Shown one piece after another: positions 1-18,000 of a stretch of DNA of 64,000 nucleotides. The DNA is from Glandiceps talaboti (taxonomy: Eukaryota; Hemichordata; Enteropneusta; Spengelidae). The DNA is taken from the NCBI RefSeq assembly GCF_964340395.1, contig NC_135556.1, forward strand, positions 21,883,723 to 21,947,722, written 5' to 3'. A program made the translations under genes and the position numbers. How positions within the stretch are numbered: position 1 is the first letter of the stretch; every line of letters starts with the position of its first letter. Below the pieces are notes generated by a model that was given only the letters and a program-made list of their open reading frames with translations, did no database searches and was not told the origin of the DNA.

Positions 1-2793
1 TGAAATCAAAGATAACACAATATTAAACATAATTACAAATGTATTGATTGGCAGCGTAGATGATACATTTGGAGCAATGTGCACGTGCATTCACATGTAT
101 GTCAAATGTCATTCAACTCAATATTTTTTCACTGGTATATACTAAATCATTAAAATGTGTTTACTGTGTGAATGTGTGTGTTATCTGTATTGTTGTACGT
201 TCTGGTGACAGTATGTATGTCATGTTATGTGTGGTTGGATTGATGTTTGTGGGGGTGGGGGTTGAATGGGTGGGTGCGTTCCATCAGTCAATGTATACAT
301 GTAGATATCACCAGATTACAAAGCATGCCTTGGGAGATCAAATATCGTCTTTCAAAGAAAATACTCTCTGTAATCGGTTTATTTCGGATACGATAATTCA
401 TGAAGACAACGGGATTAAAGAAGCAGATCGTGATATGCGCTTTGTGATCAGGTATCGACCATAGAATTAGAAACAAAACCTGGTCATAAATTGTCAAATA
501 AGAAGACAATAAGACGAATACATACCCAACATGCAATGGTATTGTTTGTATTGTTCGAACAGAATATTAATCTGTGCAAAATGTAAAGAAAACGTTATCC
601 AATTAAGCAAACACCGATCTTTTGAAATTTATAATATACCCCAGTAGTTCAAGTTGATACGTCACAACAGCTTACCCTTGGATATAATTACAATCACGTT
701 TGACAAACCGACTTCAATATCAACATAAAGTTTACGAAAAAGTTAGTGCTACCCAGTAAAGTTACATGTATGTCATAGCATAGTTTTATCCAGTATAATT
801 TTAATAGCCCCGTAATCACATACTTTTGTTTATGGAAGACTTTAATTTGTACTGACTGCATGAGAGAATACACAGTTCGGTGCAATCTACAAAGCGCTAT
901 ACAATCCAAATGTATCAAGATATTTCTAAAGCATCGCCTATCTTCTTGAGTATCAATAACGAGTTTCTACAACTGCTTGGCAGCTAGGAACGATGATGAT
1001 AAACCTAAAAGAAAATGAAGTCTCACAGCCAGAATTCTAACATAACCTATTCGTTTTCATGGGCGACCTATCAAAATATATAGCTATAAAACGACCGGAC
1101 AACTTTCTGTGAAAGTTTATGTGAATTATTAATTGCTAATGTAATAATGTGACGGTCAGAGAAGGCCGTGTTGCAGGACTCTGCTTTTACAGTTGAAATA
1201 TATCGGTCAAAATTGAAAATTGTCGGAACAAACAACTAGTATTTGCTATTATATTAGGATTAAAATGTAGAACTTGATTCATACGAAATTAATTGCTCGT
1301 AAATTCCAGTTTGCTTTGCAAAACTGAAGTACTAGTGTTCGTATATTAATCACAAGGCAGAGTCAAAAACAGCACAAAGTTCTACAGCAAGACTCAGTAT
1401 ATCTGTTTGCGTGTTTCCTGTAAATAATACTTTATGATCCTACAAGGGAATTATACTGACATAACATATTGTTTCAGCTTGACAAGGAAAACATATTAGC
1501 GCAGTGTGAATTTCTGTTTAAATCACTTAAATATAGCTTTTTGAAATGTGTCCTCATTACCATGGAAAAAACACAATACTTATGCTATACTTATTTCTCT
1601 GTTTTTAACAACAATCGTCATTTTGAATCATCTATGACCAAAATGGTATGATCAAAGTACCAGTAAAACAAACTAAAGTTAATATCATAATTCAACGATT
1701 CATTAATTCATATAAACTCTTTTCACGTGTAGGGGTTTTGATGGTTGAGCTGAAAACGCTGTTGCAACTATGCAATACATGTATAAACGTAAGGTTTATG
1801 CTTTTCCGCAATATTGCTTCCAATCCAGAAATACTATAGATCTCCACCGTGTCTTTTTATGTCTCACACAAACAAACTTTAGGATTTGAATCTTTCGTGT
1901 CTCATCCGACATCGATGTTTGATTTAAATTTGTGTTTACAGTTAGATAACATGTATCATGTTACATGTATATGCTTGCGCTCTACCATTGTTTGCATTTT
2001 GTGTTGTGTAATTTGTAACAAAATATCTTGTGTAAGATGTAAAAAAAAAACATAGTATTTCCTAATTGAAACTCTACATTCACTCGGGTTTCATAGCTCC
2101 AATGGTTCCTAATACGTAATTTCTTTAGTTCGGCCTACCTCAACCTCAACGTAGACCGTTTTAATGTAAACCTTGGCTGCGCCAAAGGATTGATAATTCT
2201 GTACCAAATTAGTCTCCATATCAGTTAGTCTCCATATCTTTTTAACGAATGTATATTAACAAATTGATTTGGTGTTCTTTCCTGTATCTAATGACGATGT
2301 AGTTTTCATTAAAGAAACTTACGTTTGGAGCCAACTACATTAGCTTGAGGTCGTATAAGGTTGTGACAGTTACATTGCGTCCGAGGAGCAATATATATGG
2401 CGCGATGCTAACTATTTGTAATGTATACTAATTGATACAGCGACATTGTATACAGTGGCACCTACGTATGTTCATTCTTCCGACGAGCGCGTACATGCAT
2501 AATTAAAAATAATTCTTAGTAATTAGGCAATATCTTAAGAATGAAAGCTTAAAATTTCCTATCGTTTGGTATAATTAATTTGCCAATTAAGGGCTACATC
2601 GCGTATGCTGACTATAGCTCAGAATGTTGCATTCAAGGCCCTTATGGAAGATACTCAGTTTATATCTGGACTGAAATGGTGTACCTTACGTTGATAAATC
2701 AAAAGTTTGTGGAAGGTTTATTATGCATCACTATGTGGAGCTCTTTCCAGATATACAGTATATTAACTTTGTATTTATTGAAACATACTTTAA
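1..2793. other. gene-free AT-rich DNA
   Basis: No recognisable gene, RNA or mobile element was found on either strand. The longest open frame (60-464, plus, 134 codons) has low-complexity Cys/Val-rich composition, no known motif and no splice context, so it is not called. Confidence 0.5.
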
Positions 2794-4210
<1,417 letters not shown>

Positions 4211-4978
4211 GCGTATGGAATACGTAAAAAATGAAGTGCTGAATATGCAAGCCCACGCTGTCGACTTTTCGACCTGTGATATGTCACACATAGTTAGTTC
4301 AAAATATTATTGAAGACTGGTAGAAACATTAAATCATCCAAACCATGCCTTTATGTAGTAACATACTTTGATTAATTAGATATTGTGAACAAAATAAATG
4401 GATAAACCATACAAGGAGTATGAAGGACACTTGATAGAACCTTATAATTTTGTATTTTAGGAAATAAACTTGTCAGAATTGTTGGCAGCAGAAATGCATA
4501 TCTTTCTTCGGGCGTAAAGTATAAACATTATCAATATTAATATCATGACAAGATTACAAACAGGGAGGCACGAAACTAGAAACCACTCAAGGTTTTGTTC
4601 CCTTGAAGGATAGGTATATTCATAGGTATATTTACACATGAACATGTACATATACATGTGTATTATTGACCTCACAGGATTATACAGTTGCAGTAATTGT
4701 CTATTGAATGCATAATATGATATATATGTACATGATGTAGTCGTAATACTAGTGAATCCTTGATACACCATGCTGCCAAACATTTTTTATTTTCAAATGA
4801 AACTTTTTGTCTACTCTGTTATCCTCCAATAAAGGTATAGCAGGACACCATGTACTTGTTCGTCATACAAGTAGATCCACCCTGTCCATCAAAATCTTTT
4901 TAAAGTGGAACCTTTCGTATTTCTCTGGTTACTGATGAGATAGCAATTTTGCACTTTACTAGTCTAATTACACTTTTA

Positions 4979-5645
4979 TCACATTGCCTCCAATTCCCGC
5001 AAGGAATCCTCTTTCGGTTCATCTCCCTCAATCATTGTTGTAAACACCTCTTCTGTTAACTGCAAATTCCCAACTGTGCTTGATGATAACATCACAGAGT
5101 GTGAGTAAATTGTCAAGTTAAGCCCCTGCTGAATTCAATTATGTTTGTTGTTGCTTCTGTCCCCTATAATTACACGTGGATTATCAATTTCACTTACATG
5201 TAAAAGGTTATTCTTATGTTATCCTTTTTGACATTGACAAATTTTCATCATTTTTTTTCTACAAGGGAATATTGAATTGTTTTCTACAGGGGAATATTGA
5301 ACTGAAGTTTTATAATTTCCTCCAAGTTGCCACTATTCCTCTACGCTTATCCTTTCAACATAAGATTACCTATTTGCGCATTTTCTCAGCTAGGCCTGTC
5401 AAGGAATCCATCAAACCGATGATATCTCTAGACTCAATAACGACTTTTTCTTTTAGGAATGTCAACTCTTGGGCAAAGAGTATGTGTAAATCGATTACAC
5501 ACCTTTACGTCAGTCATATAAATTATTGATCATCCGTCTGTAAATCCCTTCCCGTCTTCCAACACATACATTGCGTAAAACGCAACAATTTTACACTGCA
5601 TCCTGTAACATTTTTCCCGACCGCATTCAAACTTGTGGTTATAGA
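4979..5645 (-). pseudogene. decayed coding patch of unknown family
   Basis: Three minus-strand open stretches with protein-like composition lie in a row. The first, about 5645-5528, includes residues HKFECGREKCYRMQC and ends in LEDGKGFTDG then a stop. The second, about 5505-5370, includes FLKEKVVIESRDIIGLMDS and ends EKMRK then a stop. The third, 5092-4979, is a 37-codon frame starting at ATG, containing LTEEVFTTMIEGDEPKEDS and ending ELEAM then a stop. They are separated by AT-rich sequence with many stops. The charged, non-repetitive composition suggests exons or a broken gene or transposon frame. I do not recognise the family. The alternative is chance open frames; the third piece is the most protein-like. 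Confidence 0.3.
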
Positions 5646-9298
<3,653 letters not shown>

Positions 9299-9370
9299 TG
9301 TGTCTGTGTGTTTGTGTGTGTGTGTGAGAGAGAGAGAGGGGGGGAGAGAGAAAGAGAGAGAGAGAGAGAG
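9299..9370. repeat. (TG)n-(AG)n microsatellite
   Basis: An interrupted TG run passes directly into an AG/G-rich purine run. Confidence 0.93.
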
Positions 9371-9914
9371 GCTTCGCTCAAATTGAAATGGTTCATCACT
9401 TTCAATTTGTAGAGTGGAATGCTACGTTTTATATAGTCTGTTCAGCAAATAAATTACTGCCCTAATACGTCAAGTCAATGCCATTATTGTTTAATCATTC
9501 AATGACCGAGAATATGAGTATTTCATATTTTTCAATACAATAGTTAACTTTGAGCTGTTGAGTAATCGGAATTCACTCGTCCAACTTAATACAATACAAT
9601 ACTAGTACAAGAGTGTATATTGCACCTTGTCGTCAACATAATGTTGTTGTCGAAGTTTGTTCCAAGTGAGTCTAAGAAAGCATCCAACATTTCACAAAAC
9701 ATTCCAAGGCCAAAACCTTTTATGAGATATACGCCGTGTGATATACAGTATCATGAACTGGGTTGTGCTAAACCCAAGGTGCATTGAAGAAACAATTCTG
9801 TAATGAACGGCTAACTTACATGTGAAGCAACCCGAGAATGAAGAAAGTGTTTACGCGATGAAGTAATACTCCGAGTATGTTACAATGAGTTGATGACATT
9901 TTGTTTCCCTCATG

Positions 9915-9995
9915 TACGAAAGCCGACAGGGGACTTCCGACTTTGGAAGTTGGAAGTCGGAAGTCTGCAGTCCCCTATCGGCTATAATTTCGTAC
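9915..9995. repeat. imperfect palindrome, about 80 bp
   Basis: The left arm TACGAAAGCCGACAGGGGAC is repeated inverted on the right as GTCCCCTATCGGCTATAATTTCGTA. The centre also contains GGAAGTCGGAAGT against ACTTCCGAC. The whole can fold into a long interrupted hairpin. It is probably a small non-autonomous transposon end-to-end product (MITE-like). No second copy was found in the window. Confidence 0.7.
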
Positions 9996-10200
9996 TCATG
10001 TGATGGATATATAAAATAACTTAATTGTAAAATTGTGTGAGAGATTGTGCTTTGACAAAATGCTTGACAAAATGCTTAACTTGTCGTGTGTTTCAAGACG
10101 TATGTAGGTCAATGAAGAGCCGATGCAATTTGTTAATGACAAAAAATATTGTGCATCGAATTAAACAAGTCATAAAACAAGTGCACAATTATATAAGTAG

Positions 10201-10338
10201 TAAAGCACCCCCTGGCGGATGGTATATCCCGAGTTTTTGACACGTTCACGACATATACGCATAAGCATCGGCGAATGCAAATATGGAGCCAAGGGGGTAA
10301 AACCAAGGGGTATACCGTCCCCAGGGGTGGTTTATTGC
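10201..10338. mobile_element. palindromic MITE-like element, copy 1
   Basis: The left arm starts with GCACCCCCTGGCGGATGGTATA followed by a GAGTTTTTGAC-like segment. The right arm reads inverted as GCAATAAACCACCCCTGGGG then ACGGTATACCCC and TTGGTTTTACC. The same family, better preserved, occurs at 49456-49570. No open frame lies between the arms, so it is non-autonomous. Confidence 0.65.
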
Positions 10339-12049
10339 GCTATCATATTATACCAGTATATTGAAATTTGCAACGAAACTTTCAAAAAACGTAAAACAAA
10401 CTACACTTTGGAATGGAAATGAAGTGCGGGTATAGATCGGCCCCAGAACCTGGTTATCTGTTGAATTGCACACGATGAGCTCACAATATGAAGTCAAGAA
10501 CAACATCGATTCTCTAAATTTAGATTTAAATGATGAATCGTTTAATAATGTGCAGCATATAATCCTGCGTATATATGTAGTTTTGTTTAGTTTGTACATT
10601 GGCAAGTTCATTTTGTGAATGTTCTGAAGTTAGATTCGCTTCGTGACGGTGATTTGCGTCACTAACTGTGTCTGCATGTTATGGGACCAAGAAAGACACT
10701 GAGCCGCTCTAAGAGGATGGTTTGAGTAAACATTGGACAGTTATAGGGTTTTGGGTATCTTATTCATTTCCCCCGGTTTGGAAAAATATTAGCGTTCGGC
10801 ATGGACGACTTTAGTGTTGTGCAGGCGATCGACGGTACGAATACGGCGGCAATGATCGATGCCGCAGACGACAACCGTTACGATAAATAAATGAGTATAC
10901 CGTTGTTCTCATTCAGGGCCGCTTCGAGTCGCACTAACTGTGCATATATCGCATACCATAGTATTTTATTCCCAAATTTGAGACATCTCTAAAGTCACCT
11001 TTTTTAATTCAGTTTGAGAAATTGTTTCATGTAAGCAGCTTGTTGAGTCGCGTTCAAATATGTCATGTGCAGGTAAACCGTCTCCGTGATGTTAATTGAC
11101 CGTGCTGCTAATTGCAGGGTTGTCTCACAGGAAACCACCCGTGCGATAATGATAAGAATATTAAAGTGACTTACAATGACAACGTTTCATAATGTTCTGT
11201 ACGTGTCACGCCTAATACAACTGCAAAATTACATTAGGCAACTCGAAAATATGCCAGACTGGCAGACGCTTGGTAATATGTGGAAACAATTAATTAAACG
11301 CTATTCTGTATCTCGAACGTTTATTGCGCTGTATCACATGACTGACATCGCGCTGAAAGACGAGAACGATATTGCTCTTAAGGAAGAATTCACTTGGCAG
11401 CAAATTAAATAATACTTTCTTTATTTTTATGATCTTCACTGGAATGACTTCTGGCTTAAAATTTTGAAAAGCCAAACGAAGAAATACGTGAAGATTGATC
11501 GGGAAGAACGTTGATTATTGTAAATACCTGAGGAGGAAATCTGTTGTTCATGTAATAATTTTGAATGAATTAGTATTATATAACTCTTTCTCTAAATCTG
11601 CAATTCACTGCATGGTGTTGAAGAAACTTTTTAGCGAAGGGTTAAAGAAAGGTTGAGTGAATGCATCAATATAGAGCAAACAAAGACCAACCATTCACAG
11701 CTAAAGATGATCGACAGCAACACAATTTGTATCATCTGTAGAATTTTCTTGAGGTCATGTGTTGAGATGATGGAGATGACATGTGTTAATAGTACATCGC
11801 AATAACTAGCGTTTGATGTTATACGGATACACACCAACAGTTTTGAATAACGATACTTCTGGTATTATTTTGGGTCAAAATTTATCAGTCGAACCATAGT
11901 AATTGAAATTGGTTTTATTTAAGATATTTTAAGAAATGCGCATAAATTGTGTCACTGTACATGGAAATTATATTATCACGAATACGTCTACGTCTAACTT
12001 TTCGTTTGTAAATACCAAAATAACAGTCTAAATGGGATATTAGGTGTTG
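10339..12049. other. no gene firmly recognised
   Basis: It contains two small open frames of unknown nature. One is 10801-10890 plus (29 codons, CpG-rich, Asp/Ala-rich, open upstream to a possible TAG-end acceptor near 10750). The other is 11176-11412 plus (78 codons from an ATG, of mixed composition). Neither has a motif I recognise. Confidence 0.4.
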
Positions 12050-12099
12050 GCGCCAACACCTACTTGTCCGCACCCAATACCTCACACAATAACAACCAA

Positions 12100-12285
12100 C
12101 ACCTTCATACACACAGCACCAACCCACCAACACATATACAAATATCATCACTATTGTCTGCACTCTATATATACAGCACACCTAGAGAGTAGAAATCAGT
12201 TGTCTGATGATCGCACTATGCGTGAAACTCCGAGTTACAACCAAGAAAGCGGTCCAGAACTACCAAAACTATATGTGTGTGTGTT
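12100..12285 (+). mobile_element. hammerhead-bearing short repeat, unit A
   Basis: About 100 bp of leader (CACCAACCCACCAACACA... CACTCTATATA... AGAGAGTAG) precedes hammerhead A, followed by CAAGAAAGCGGTCCAGAACT and ACCAAAACTATA. The same leader and tail flank hammerhead D at 12926-13090, so leader + ribozyme + tail + (TA)n is one repeat unit. No open frame is present. It resembles retrozymes or the terminal repeats of Penelope-like elements, both known to carry type I hammerheads. I infer the class from structure only. Confidence 0.6.
12199..12241 (+). ncRNA. type I hammerhead ribozyme A
   Basis: The conserved core CUGAUGA (12204-12210) and GAAA (12224-12227) flank a stem II of CGCA/UGCG with loop CUA. 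Stem III is ACU/AGU with loop CCG. The cleavage triplet is GUU, and stem I is GUUGU (12199-12203) with ACAAC (12237-12241) directly after the cleavage site. Order and spacing match a type I hammerhead with a minimal 3-bp stem III. Two features are less usual: a U-U opposition at the base of stem II (10.1/11.1), and U rather than C or A at position 17. Cleavage could therefore be slow. Confidence 0.78.
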
Positions 12286-12298
12286 GGGGTAGAAGAAA

Positions 12299-12540
12299 AT
12301 CAAGTAGGGTTTTCATCTCTACAAGCCTGTTTCGTGAGTAAATCACTCGTCAGGAGATGCTGATGTACTGAATATACCTCGTATAAATCGTGTGGTGTAA
12401 GGCGGGTTTTACCTAGGGTGTTGAGTGGTGCTTTTGTTTGTACAAAAGGTGTTAATTATGGCGGTGTGCGATGGGGTCAGGCGTTACACAACGTTTTATT
12501 TCTATGACGACAAGAGGATACAAGTTCATTTCGTTTGTTC
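12299..12540 (-). mobile_element. second-class hammerhead-bearing repeat, minus strand
   Basis: Reading the minus strand from the (TA)n tract: about 180 bp of unique leader (TTGTATCCTCTTGTCGTCAT... GCCTGACCCC... ACCCGCCTTACACCACACG), then hammerhead F, then the tail AAACCCTACTTGATTTTCTT and CTACCCC. No open frame is present. It abuts unit A tail to tail, suggesting one element inserted beside or into the other. Inferred to be a retrozyme or Penelope-type terminal repeat. Confidence 0.5.
12314..12359 (-). ncRNA. type I hammerhead ribozyme F (canonical)
   Basis: On the minus strand: CAUCUC, then CUGACGA, then stem II GUGA/UCAC with loop UUUAC, GAA, stem III ACA/UGU with tetraloop GGCU, cleavage triplet GUA, then GAGAUG. 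CAUCUC and GAGAUG form a perfect 6-bp stem I. Stem II begins with the preferred G-C pair, position 7 is the tolerated C, and the GUA site is a known cleavable triplet. Every core position is satisfied, so this is the best ribozyme candidate in the window. Confidence 0.88.
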
Positions 12541-12652
<112 letters not shown>

Positions 12653-12743
12653 CTCGGTGAGTATCTATCAATCTGCTAAGACAGTGCTCTATACCGCAGT
12701 GGCAGAGCGTAATAGTTTTGGTAGTACTGGAAATCTTTCTTGG

Positions 12744-12784
12744 GTGTAACTCGGAGTTTCACGCATATTGCGATCATCAGACAC
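12744..12784 (-). ncRNA. type I hammerhead ribozyme B
   Basis: Minus strand: GUGU, CUGAUGA, stem II CGCA/UGCG with loop AUA, GAA, stem III ACU/AGU with loop CCG, cleavage triplet GUU, then ACAC. GUGU/ACAC is a 4-bp stem I. Compared with copies A and D (GUUGU/ACAAC), the fourth pair is G-C instead of U-A, a compensatory change supporting the RNA fold. Confidence 0.77.
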
Positions 12785-12792
12785 TCTCATCA

Positions 12793-12833
12793 GTGTCTGA
12801 TGATCGCAATATGCGTGAAACTCCGCGTTACAC
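12793..12833 (+). ncRNA. type I hammerhead ribozyme C
   Basis: Plus strand, head to head with copy B: GUGU, CUGAUGA, stem II CGCA/UGCG with loop AUA, GAA, stem III ACU against CGU (one mismatch, leaving two pairs), GUU, then ACAC. The stem III mismatch may weaken it relative to B and D. Confidence 0.7.
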
Positions 12834-12859
12834 CCAAGAAAGAGTTCCAGTACTACCAA

Positions 12860-12862
<3 letters not shown>

Positions 12863-12924
<62 letters not shown>
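12863..12924. repeat. (TA)n microsatellite
   Basis: Directly follows the hammerhead C tail ACCAAAAC; part of the repeating unit architecture. Confidence 0.97.
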
Positions 12925-14560
<1,636 letters not shown>

Positions 14561-14561
14561 C

Positions 14562-14632
14562 AATATAGAATATTATATTATGTTATGCTATATTATATTA
14601 TATTATATTATATTATATTATGTAATATTTGT
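14562..14632. repeat. (TATTA)n pentanucleotide microsatellite
   Basis: About 70 bp of TATTA/ATATT repeats with a few substitutions. Confidence 0.9.
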
Positions 14633-14799
14633 TTAACTGAAAAAAAAGCAAACTACTCAACAAAAGATCTGAGTTGGTTTCAAAATGCACGTCACTAAAT
14701 TCTACTTCGCCAACTATAGAAAAACTCCATAAATAGTACTTAAGTCCGACCATCTAGTTACGCAAGGAATATGTAAACCTTGACAATCTCAATTTAACA

Positions 14800-14848
14800 G
14801 TCATCTGATGATCGCGCGCATAAGAAGAGTGAAACTCCAAGTAACGAT
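14800..14848 (+). ncRNA. decayed hammerhead motif E
   Basis: CUGAUGA (14805-14811) and GAAA (14831-14834) are kept, and stem III ACU/AGU with loop CCA is intact before a GUA triplet. Stem I (GUCAU/ACGAU) has a mismatch and a wobble, and the stem II region is enlarged and poorly paired. The flank also ends in a (TA)n tract. Best read as an old, probably inactive copy of the A-D family. Confidence 0.5.
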
Positions 14849-14872
14849 TTATAACATCCTTATACCTAAAGT

Positions 14873-15016
<144 letters not shown>

Positions 15017-18000
15017 CGGTGACGGTGTGTGTATATGATGTTTTTGATGTTTGATAATAGAGGTTATGACATTAATTTCCCATTTCCTTTCCTTGTTATT
15101 TAAAAGTCACGTGACTATAGCAACCAAGCTGTACATATCATGCGTTTAGGTAATTATCGTGGACAGTGGATAACTATCATTACGCAGTTCAAATTATTGA
15201 ATGCCATGACAACATGCTGAAATAATACAATTGTCTCTGATGTTTTGGTATGCGTAAATGAGTCTAAAAGAGTCTCGGAATAGAACAAGTCTGTTCAATC
15301 AAAATATACGGTTTTTTATCATAAAAAAAGTTATTATCCAACAATCATATTAAGTCACAGCATCATTATAAATTGAATTCGTGACCAACCTGTTTAGCTA
15401 CTGAATGTTACTCAATGTGACTAATTAACTTAAGCGGACAAGCACCAGACCTGAACGTTTGCCGAATCTTTGTCTTAGTTTCGTATAATGAATTACACAT
15501 GTTGTTCATCTAACTTTAAAAAAATATTTGCTATTTTTGAATTGAATATTACGGACATTACTGTAACCATGGTAACATAAATATGACGTCTGATCTATAT
15601 CGTAGTTTAGAGATACCGTTTGCAAGGATGGGTAACTATGCAGTGTTATAAGTTTCACGTAAATGGAGTCAATTAAGTGTTTGTGAATGCATGTCATAAT
15701 TAAACCCAGTTGAGGAAACAACAGTCCAAGCGATGATGCAATCTCTTACAAGAGCATTAATGTAATACAGCACAACCAGCGGCAGAGGGTACTCAAGGTC
15801 AACTAAACAGAATAAGCAAATCCAATATCTATTGATTTATACAAGCACTTTTAAGTAATGAGCTAAGTACGCTCAGTATGCGACGTCAGTTGCGATGTTG
15901 TGGAGTATGTTGCTATATACATGGCGTATTACCTGTATCAATTGCCTGTCAATTTCCTTGTAAATGATATTAATGCGTACTCACGACGAAACAGTACAGT
16001 GACATATCAAAATTATCTTGGTCAGAGTCCTCGATTGTATGTATAGTATAAGTTATTAGAGCTATGTCGATGTACAAGAGTCACCGCAGATAATATGAAG
16101 TCCATGCAGAATAGATGATATCATGTAAATGGTTATGACGACGACCTTCAATATCATATGCGATGCATAATACATTAACTTATGTAACCTGCCAGTTTCG
16201 TTAAGCTCATCTATAGTTTGATGACCAGATATAAGTGCTTCTTCGATTCATGTAAATTTATAATTTCTCCTAAAAGGTGAGAGGAAGGTTGAATTGAAGA
16301 CGTTATCTTGAAAGTAAGACTTAAAGTTCGCTGTGGTCGTACACGATTATTCAAAACATGTTGACGGACAATTAACAACTTTAAAGAGGAATTATATATC
16401 ATCTAGAACAAGAATGTTCGAAAACCGTGAAAAATTTTGTCTTGCGTTTGTACCACTTAAGTCTTTTCTGTACACAAAAGTGAATTAAGCACTTAGGCAC
16501 TCCTTAACATCTCTTAATTTAAAACAATATTTAAGAAGTTATAAACTATTTTGTATTAATTTATCGACATGATGTACAAGTCAAATATTCAACTCGGTAC
16601 ATTTTTTACTGCAACCAATTACGTGAGTATGTCTTGTGGTACGTACTTTTTTCTAAAGCTTACGTGCATGTCTCAATTATTAAAACCTCTAGTTGATTCC
16701 CTTTTCAAGCCGACGTCATTACTTTTGTCGACGCCTACATCACTTGGAATAAAAAGCTAACGAAATAAGTCTTGTATATCAAGAAGTTGGAATTGTTGAA
16801 TGGGTGATCTATGGTAGCAACAATAAAGTTAACTAAGAATATGGTCCTTTACTTTCAAAGCAGAGCATCATAGTAACCTCATATCTCGCTAATAATTGTT
16901 TAGGTATATAAATGAAAAATTACTATGTGAATTGCGTGATTGAAATATCAGGTCACCATACGTTAATACAGTACATAATATGTTCCATTAACGAAGTACT
17001 GATCTTGTGATCCATGCCAGATCAAGCGCTATTCTGATGATGATTGTCGAATTTCATAAATTGTGTTCTATGGACCATGGGGTATAAAGTTTAACTTTTT
17101 AAAGCATCGTAAGCAGAGTAAATGTCTATCGCTGCTGCTGCAGGCCAAAGCTAGAGATAACTTACCACTAACACGATTTGAATAGAAGTTAGTACCAGCA
17201 ATGTTTAAGGTAATTAGACTGCAGCTGATTGATACGGATTCATAAAAATCGACGTTCTTTTAAGAATGTTCCTTAAGCACTAGGCAGGCAGGCAGCAGTG
17301 TTTGGTGAAAAAATATGGTTTTGAGATTTACAAAGACAACTGAGACATAATTCATTTCATTTGCATAACATGAAGGTGTCAAACACAAAATGAATTAGGA
17401 TTACTGGGTATGATGATCAAAATCTAAATATTATGTTATTTACTTAATATATTCAGAAAAAAAGTTCGTTTCAAAACTAATTCTGAAGCAGTCATATAGA
17501 AAGGAGGCAGTGAAACAAGACCAAGGTCATGGTAAGGAGCACTACATTATATGTAGTAGATTTATACATCACACTTACCTGATTTTACACATACACACCT
17601 AAGTATCAATGAGTGAAGTGATGCAAACATTGATGTAATATGTCTCTCGCCTTAGGGCATCATGCCCAGCAGGAATACAACAACAGAAGGCGGTAGAATG
17701 AAAGACGTATTTCGACATTCGTACGACAGCTGCCAAGAAACCACCAACATTTTTGAATATATAGACCACACGATTAGACGTTTCCTTCCGTGTTTTAGGC
17801 ACTCAGAGAACTTTCTGCATAACGATAGCCAACTTGCTTTTCCCCTTTAATTTGATTTATTGTTGCTTGGTATATTGGGACTGGTTAGTCCTTTTATTTT
17901 ATTACACAGGCCTTTAACGGTTTCCATGGCTTCAGTCTTGGTGAATTTCAATTGGAGCGACTTTAGATTTACGAATAAAGATTTATAACATTGTGTTCAG

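Larger units (their letters stand above)
12721..12857. repeat. long palindrome of two head-to-head hammerhead repeats
   Basis: The arms 12721-12784 and 12793-12857 are inverted copies with only a few mismatches (for example GAG versus GCG in stem III and GGAAATC versus GAGTTCC), around an 8-bp centre TCTCATCA. Each arm carries one hammerhead pointing outward. A transcript across it would form a long hairpin as an alternative to the ribozyme folds. Confidence 0.88.

Noticed and set aside
60-464. 134-codon open frame at the window start
   Set aside because: Low-complexity composition, no motif, no splice or poly-A context.
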